Assembly (NCBI GenBank): GCA_934271085.1
Contig: CAKQQU010000059.1
Location: 1-7,998 of the forward strand
DNA: 7,998 nt
Direction of reading: 5' to 3'
From: an uncultured Bacillota bacterium
GTDB taxonomy: Bacteria; Bacillota; Dehalobacteriia; UBA4068
This document shows, piece by piece, positions 3,952 through 7,998 of the stretch. A program made the translations under genes and the position numbers. Position 1 is the stretch's first letter. Each line of letters opens with the position of its first letter. The notes below the pieces were generated by a model. That model was not told the origin of the DNA, ran no database searches, and saw only the letters and a list, made by a program, of their open reading frames with translations.

Positions 3952-5829
3952 CTATGCTACTGAGAATAAACCATGTTCAAACATCTCTGGGCTTATAGAC
4001 ATTATTTGCGGTTCGGGTGCATCTTCAAATGCAATGAGAATGTATGTATCATTCGACCCGACAACACAACCGATCCTGTTTTTTTGATTATCTCGGACAA
4101 GGGTACCAAAAAGAAGGCCGTGAGAGAAATGATACTTCAAATCTGTATTGTCAACAGAACGATCAATATACTGTTTCCATTCTGGAGCATCCATCATATC
4201 GCGACCTTTAAGGCAAAGCTCAAGCAGGGAAACCAATTTTTCAGGAGTTGCCTCGCCTGTTTCAAACATCATGCAAAAGTACCGTTGGAATTGCGCTAAG
4301 GAGATTGGAACGATATTAAGACGCTGCCGTTGGTCCCCCTGAGAGTACCAAACACCGTGGCGGAAAGTTTCAGCTGTATTCGTATCGATTCTTACAGCTA
4401 TGAACATGCCATACACTGGTTTTTGATAGTTATTTATTGCATCTGAAACATGCCGCCTAACCGGCTCTCCTTCCATTGCTTCCTGTCGAGATGATGTAGA
4501 CATGGTGACTTCTGTTAATATTGTGAAATTATCAAATTCACAATACAGATCACCTTTACCGCCACCAGCTGTAGATACAGGCATAAAATCAGAATCTAGG
4601 CGGAATCCGCGTACCTCATAAGGTTTGTTTACCATGTGATCTATAGCAAGAGCCGCACGCCAGAGCGTCCATTCGAGATAGGCAGCAGCTTCTTCTCGAG
4701 GAACCTCAATTATATTATCCTCATCGTACTCTTTTTTACCACCACCATGAATAAGCAATGTCATATAATCTGATATTTCTTGCCATTTTTCCCGTTGCTC
4801 AGCCGCATAATTGATTTCATTTGTTTGCGAAAGGATGTTCTCCAGTCGTTGACGGGCAATATTAATTTCAGTTGCTGTTGTGAGCGGGAGATCAGAAATA
4901 TCAAAGGTAATGTGCCGCTCATGAAGCTGCTGCGTTAGGTCTTGAAGAATTGCTGTTGCTACTTCAGCATTATCAGAGGGCAACGGTGCACCATTACATA
5001 GAGTCTTTAGAGTATCCAGAAGAGAGACCGTGCTCGAGGTCGTTTTTGCAAGTTGCTCAGCAAGAAGGTGCTTCGCTGGTACAATCATCAGACCGCGGCC
5101 TTTTCTTTGTAAGACACCAGTTATGCGAAGGTATCTCATATTCATATCACTATAATCCAGGAAATTAGAAGCTTTCTTATCGTAATGCTCTCCACGCTTG
5201 GCGATTTCCTGCCTATCAAATGGACGTTTAGCTGGCGATGCCTTACGGCGATCTCTCAAATCAAGAATTTGATCAACAACATAGTTTATATCGTAAGTGG
5301 GGTTTGTCGTATGTCCCCAGAGTGCAAATTCGATACGAGCTAATTCTGAAGACCCCGTTCTACGCTCTAATTCCAGCATTATTGCAAGTATCCATCGAAG
5401 CGGGGAATAGAAGCCAGAGCCATCTGGCATTATGTATTGTTCAACGCTGGATGCCCTAAGAAAGCATTCTTGAACTGCGGGGAAGGTATCAGCTTGAAGA
5501 AAAATCTTTCCAAAAGGTGTTAAATCATCTAGTTTCCCCAAATCTTCCTGTGTAAAGCCTGAGCTAGTGCTAACCTGCGGATATATAAACCCATGTCTAG
5601 AAAACATTAAACGCCATTTTCTTGCATGGCTTCCGCTTGTATCTTTTCCGGCGACATTTTGAATAATGCCCTTTTTATCAAGGTAGTTCATAAAACCTAC
5701 CTCGTTTTCTCTCCCATGGAGATTGCCAATATAGGGAGATTGTGCAAATACTTGCAAACCATCCTGAATACGCTCAGGATTACGAAGACCGGTATTACCA
5801 ACAAGCCAAATAGAAATGTTCTCCTCCAT
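3952..5829 (-). CDS. AlwI/BspD6I-family Type IIS restriction endonuclease
   Basis: This is predicted to cut unmethylated DNA at a fixed distance from a short asymmetric site; the AlwI family includes AlwI, PleI, MlyI and the nickases BstNBI and BspD6I. I choose ATG at 5829, giving 625 residues, because AGGGGG (5841-5836) lies six bases upstream; a TTG at 5847 would add six residues and overlap the methylase stop. In the 631-residue numbering from that TTG, the family N terminus WLVGNTGLRNPERIQDGL is at 14-31 and NLHGRENE at 42-49. The nuclease core has Glu392 (LEW), Asp433 (GKGD), Glu446-Val447 and Glu459 (EPV follows). The 13- and 13-residue spacings equal those I recall for BspD6I Asp456, Glu469 and Glu482. 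Length is close to the family norm of about 600. It is the second gene of the operon, after the methylase. The recognition site cannot be read from sequence, and a nicking rather than double-strand activity is possible. Confidence 0.85.
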   Translation of the reverse strand: MEENISIWLVGNTGLRNPERIQDGLQVFAQSPYIGNLHGRENEVGFMNYLDKKGIIQNVAGKDTSGSHARKWRLMFSRHGFIYPQVSTSSGFTQEDLGKLDDLTPFGKIFLQADTFPAVQECFLRASSVEQYIMPDGSGFYSPLRWILAIMLELERRTGSSELARIEFALWGHTTNPTYDINYVVDQILDLRDRRKASPAKRPFDRQEIAKRGEHYDKKASNFLDYSDMNMRYLRITGVLQRKGRGLMIVPAKHLLAEQLAKTTSSTVSLLDTLKTLCNGAPLPSDNAEVATAILQDLTQQLHERHITFDISDLPLTTATEINIARQRLENILSQTNEINYAAEQREKWQEISDYMTLLIHGGGKKEYDEDNIIEVPREEAAAYLEWTLWRAALAIDHMVNKPYEVRGFRLDSDFMPVSTAGGGKGDLYCEFDNFTILTEVTMSTSSRQEAMEGEPVRRHVSDAINNYQKPVYGMFIAVRIDTNTAETFRHGVWYSQGDQRQRLNIVPISLAQFQRYFCMMFETGEATPEKLVSLLELCLKGRDMMDAPEWKQYIDRSVDNTDLKYHFSHGLLFGTLVRDNQKNRIGCVVGSNDTYILIAFEDAPEPQIMSISPEMFEHGLFSVA

Positions 5830-5843
5830 TTTTTGCCCCCTAT

Positions 5844-7925
5844 TCAATAAGCTATAAACAGGTACTCTTGAACCCTGTTTTGATTGGTTTTAACGTCTTT
5901 TTGATTCCCGAAAGAATATGTATAGTCGATGGGAGTCACTTCCACCGTTGTTTTATGTTTCTTCAGGAGTTCGATCATTTCTTCTTTTGTCGGAAGGCAA
6001 TTTGATGAATATGAGACAATGAGGATACTGTTTGAAAACTTATTGAACAATTGATCAAAAGCATCATATGCTCCAGTTTTTGAAGAAAACGGCGTTGGAT
6101 ATGATCTGAATTTTTTTGTTTTTGTATGCTGTTGTATTTCAACGCCCTGCCAATCACGGGCAAGTCCTTCAACAAAATGATATCTACGTACATATTCATT
6201 GTCTGATCGCGTTGAAAAATATGGCGGATCAATATATACGAGATCGGGTGTCTCGACCGCGACATTCATTGCATCATCATGGAGAGCATGATTCTTTTTA
6301 CCGTTATCAAATACAGCTCCATTTACTGCGGCTACAGCTTCGAGAAACTGTTCGGCTAAGGACATCTGTAAATCTTTCCGACCGTCGTCATATCTATTGC
6401 CAACATAAGTAAAAATACCACGAGGGCGTTTTTTTAAGCACGCTCGAATCAAGGCGCTCATTGCGATGGCTTGTTTATAAGGATCACGTATTCTTTTGAT
6501 GTTGGCACGTATATTATCAATCAACACATTATCAGCATCACTGAAAAATAGATCTTTGAAGGTTTTTTCCACAAAATGATCATTCTCTGCTGATTCCAAA
6601 AGCAAAGAAGCAGTTTCCGCGTTAGAAAGAACAATATGGTTATTTTCTATCATCGCTTTTGCAAATGTAGCCGACATAGCCATGTAATCATTACAAATGA
6701 CAGATTTGCCCTGGGCTTTATACATATACCCGACTACCCCAGAACCAGAAAAAAGGTCTAATACAGTATCAAAAGAAAATTTTGATGATGCCTTCCAGAT
6801 TTCTTCCAGAAGCTTATTCTTTGAACCCATAAAGCGTGTAGAGGGGTATTTTTTTATTTGCGGAGATAAATCTTTAGACAGGCATGGGAATGCAGTAACG
6901 ATTACATCTTCACCAGTTCGATTTTTCCCATTACAAGAGATATGTCTCTTGGTTTGAATAATATCCCTAGGATAGGCAGAATACAGCTCATGAACAAGAG
7001 GATGATTCGAATTTGTCAATATAATAAAACAACCACGATCTACAAGCTCATTTACTATTAGCGATAATGTAACATGATCTTTTTTATAAAACTGCTCTTT
7101 TGTGTACCGCTTAAAATCTGCGTATTCTGAAACAGGTATATACGGAGGATCGAGGAATATAAAATCACCAGCCCTCGCATATTCCCTCAAAACCTCAATA
7201 TAATCTCCACAGATTATTGTGGCTTTTTTCAAAACTTTGGAAGCAGCACGTAGCGTATGATCATCGCAAATATTAGGTTTTTTATATTTACCATATGGAA
7301 CATTGAACTTTCCGTCTTTGTTTACCCTATAGAGGCCATTAAAGCAAGTCTTATTAAGATAAATAAAGCGTGCAGCGGCTTCAGCTTTTGGAAGTGCCTC
7401 CCAGTTTAAACTACGCATGCTATAATAGAATTCTTCTGTATTCTCATATGTTGTTAGAAAACGAATGATCTCATCAACATGCTCTGCTACCTGCTGATAC
7501 GCATTAATTAACTCAGGGTTACTATCAGATATAATAGCGTTGTCTGGGCATAGAGAAAAGTATAAAGCTCCTCCACCAAAGAAAGGTTCAATATACCTCC
7601 CACTATAGGTGGGTATACGGGGAAGAATTTCTTTTAGCAATTGCGTTTTACCGCCAGCCCATTTTACTATGGGCTTTAATTTAATATTTGGAATAGCAGC
7701 AGGTGCACCTTTTTCTGTTACTTCTATACCGGAATACTCCATTATCTCCTCAATACCACACCCCAGCCCAGTGCAGATCTTCTCAAGTATTTCAGTGTTT
7801 ACATTTTCGTTTTTTGCTAACTTAGCTACAGAGGCGTGACTTATTCCCGAAATCTCACAAAGGTCCTTTTTTTTCAGTCCTCTTTGTTTTAGAAGAGCCC
7901 AGAGTTTATCATATGTAATTGCCAT
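5844..7925 (-). CDS. XRE regulator fused to two D12 adenine methyltransferases
   Basis: This chain is predicted to transfer methyl groups from S-adenosylmethionine to adenine N6 on both strands of an asymmetric site, protecting it from the downstream endonuclease. Residues 1-65 are a Cro/C1-type helix-turn-helix (DLCEISGISHASVAKL at 21-36). The first Dam-like domain spans about 84-347: KWAGGKTQLL (88-97), EPFFGGGALYF (113-123), FNVPYGKYK (207-215) and DPPY (259-262). The second spans about 361-693: TRFMGSKNKLL (363-373), VLDLFSGSGVVGY (388-400) and DPPYF (566-570). Both SAM and catalytic motifs are intact. M.FokI is the known precedent for two D12 domains in one chain serving a Type IIS enzyme. 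ATG at 7925 follows GGAGGG (7936-7931), five bases upstream. The HTH probably controls the gene's own promoter. Sequence specificity of each domain cannot be deduced. Confidence 0.93.
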   Translation of the reverse strand: MAITYDKLWALLKQRGLKKKDLCEISGISHASVAKLAKNENVNTEILEKICTGLGCGIEEIMEYSGIEVTEKGAPAAIPNIKLKPIVKWAGGKTQLLKEILPRIPTYSGRYIEPFFGGGALYFSLCPDNAIISDSNPELINAYQQVAEHVDEIIRFLTTYENTEEFYYSMRSLNWEALPKAEAAARFIYLNKTCFNGLYRVNKDGKFNVPYGKYKKPNICDDHTLRAASKVLKKATIICGDYIEVLREYARAGDFIFLDPPYIPVSEYADFKRYTKEQFYKKDHVTLSLIVNELVDRGCFIILTNSNHPLVHELYSAYPRDIIQTKRHISCNGKNRTGEDVIVTAFPCLSKDLSPQIKKYPSTRFMGSKNKLLEEIWKASSKFSFDTVLDLFSGSGVVGYMYKAQGKSVICNDYMAMSATFAKAMIENNHIVLSNAETASLLLESAENDHFVEKTFKDLFFSDADNVLIDNIRANIKRIRDPYKQAIAMSALIRACLKKRPRGIFTYVGNRYDDGRKDLQMSLAEQFLEAVAAVNGAVFDNGKKNHALHDDAMNVAVETPDLVYIDPPYFSTRSDNEYVRRYHFVEGLARDWQGVEIQQHTKTKKFRSYPTPFSSKTGAYDAFDQLFNKFSNSILIVSYSSNCLPTKEEMIELLKKHKTTVEVTPIDYTYSFGNQKDVKTNQNRVQEYLFIAY

Positions 7926-7960
7926 TATAGCCCTCCGTTCTTTCTGCAGCTATCACAAGA

Positions 7961-7989
7961 ATTATACGACAGATATCGATAAAAATCAA
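7961..7989 (-). promoter_or_regulatory. Promoter and possible operator of the R-M operon
   Basis: Read on the minus strand, TTGATT (7989-7984) and a perfect TATAAT (7966-7961) are 17 bases apart. Initiation near 7954 gives a leader of about 29 bases with GGAGGG at 7936-7931. The spacer contains TATCGATA (7981-7974), an eight-base palindrome where a bound repressor would block RNA polymerase. The XRE domain encoded by the first gene is the obvious candidate; the binding itself is inference. Confidence 0.7.
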
Positions 7990-7998
7990 TCAAAATTC

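Noticed and set aside
5830..5847. TTG start for the endonuclease, overlapping the methylase stop
   Set aside because: The 4-base overlap would suit translational coupling, but the ATG at 5829 has AGGGGG six bases upstream and begins close to the conserved family N terminus.
600..7200. Inferring the recognition site from avoidance of GGATC or GAGTC
   Set aside because: Both sequences or their complements occur in the window, and methylated sites need not be avoided, so their presence says nothing.
3952..7925. Classification as Type I, Type IIG or Type III R-M
   Set aside because: There is no specificity subunit, no helicase motif and no methylase domain in the nuclease chain. Separate M and R genes with an AlwI-family nuclease fit Type IIS.

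Overview
The window looks like a low-to-moderate-GC Firmicute, perhaps a clostridial or Negativicutes lineage. The evidence is AGGAGG-type ribosome binding sites, AT-rich spacers, TTGACA/TATAAT promoters and the family types of the genes; the taxon is inference. The right two thirds is clearly coding. The left third is an accessory-looking, repeat-rich and partly decayed stretch with no confidently functional gene.

Layout. Positions 1-720 hold imperfect repeats: a direct repeat pair 139 bases apart (22-90 and 161-229), and three copies of a promoter-like module with identical internal register (TTGACA at 258 and 369, TTGACG at 609), each followed about 60 bases later by a TGGG-stem hairpin. 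Positions 900-1370 carry two mutually exclusive small reading frames on opposite strands. Positions 1384-1656 hold an open frame without a good start. Positions 1767-1940 encode a ribbon-helix-helix-like protein whose third codon is a stop. Positions 1941-2640 show only small hairpins and the probable gap promoter.

The housekeeping block follows: gap (glyceraldehyde-3-phosphate dehydrogenase, 2652-3671) with an intrinsic terminator, then a tRNA-Ala(CGC) at 3794-3869 with its own TTGACA-17-TAGAAT promoter and a 16-bp terminator hairpin. The GAPDH has all catalytic residues, but the positions that set NAD versus NADP preference are unusual (Tyr35-Arg36, Arg193).

Convergent to this, on the minus strand from 7925 to 3952, is a two-gene Type IIS-like restriction-modification operon. 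The promoter-proximal gene encodes one 693-residue polypeptide joining an XRE/Cro-type helix-turn-helix domain to two complete D12-class (Dam-like) adenine methyltransferase domains. The second gene, 14 bases downstream, encodes an AlwI/BspD6I-family endonuclease whose catalytic acids can be placed by spacing. The likely logic is that each methyltransferase domain protects one strand of an asymmetric site, the HTH represses the shared promoter at 7961-7989, and methylase-first gene order protects a new host. The fusion of regulator, top-strand and bottom-strand methylase in one chain is the most notable feature of the window.
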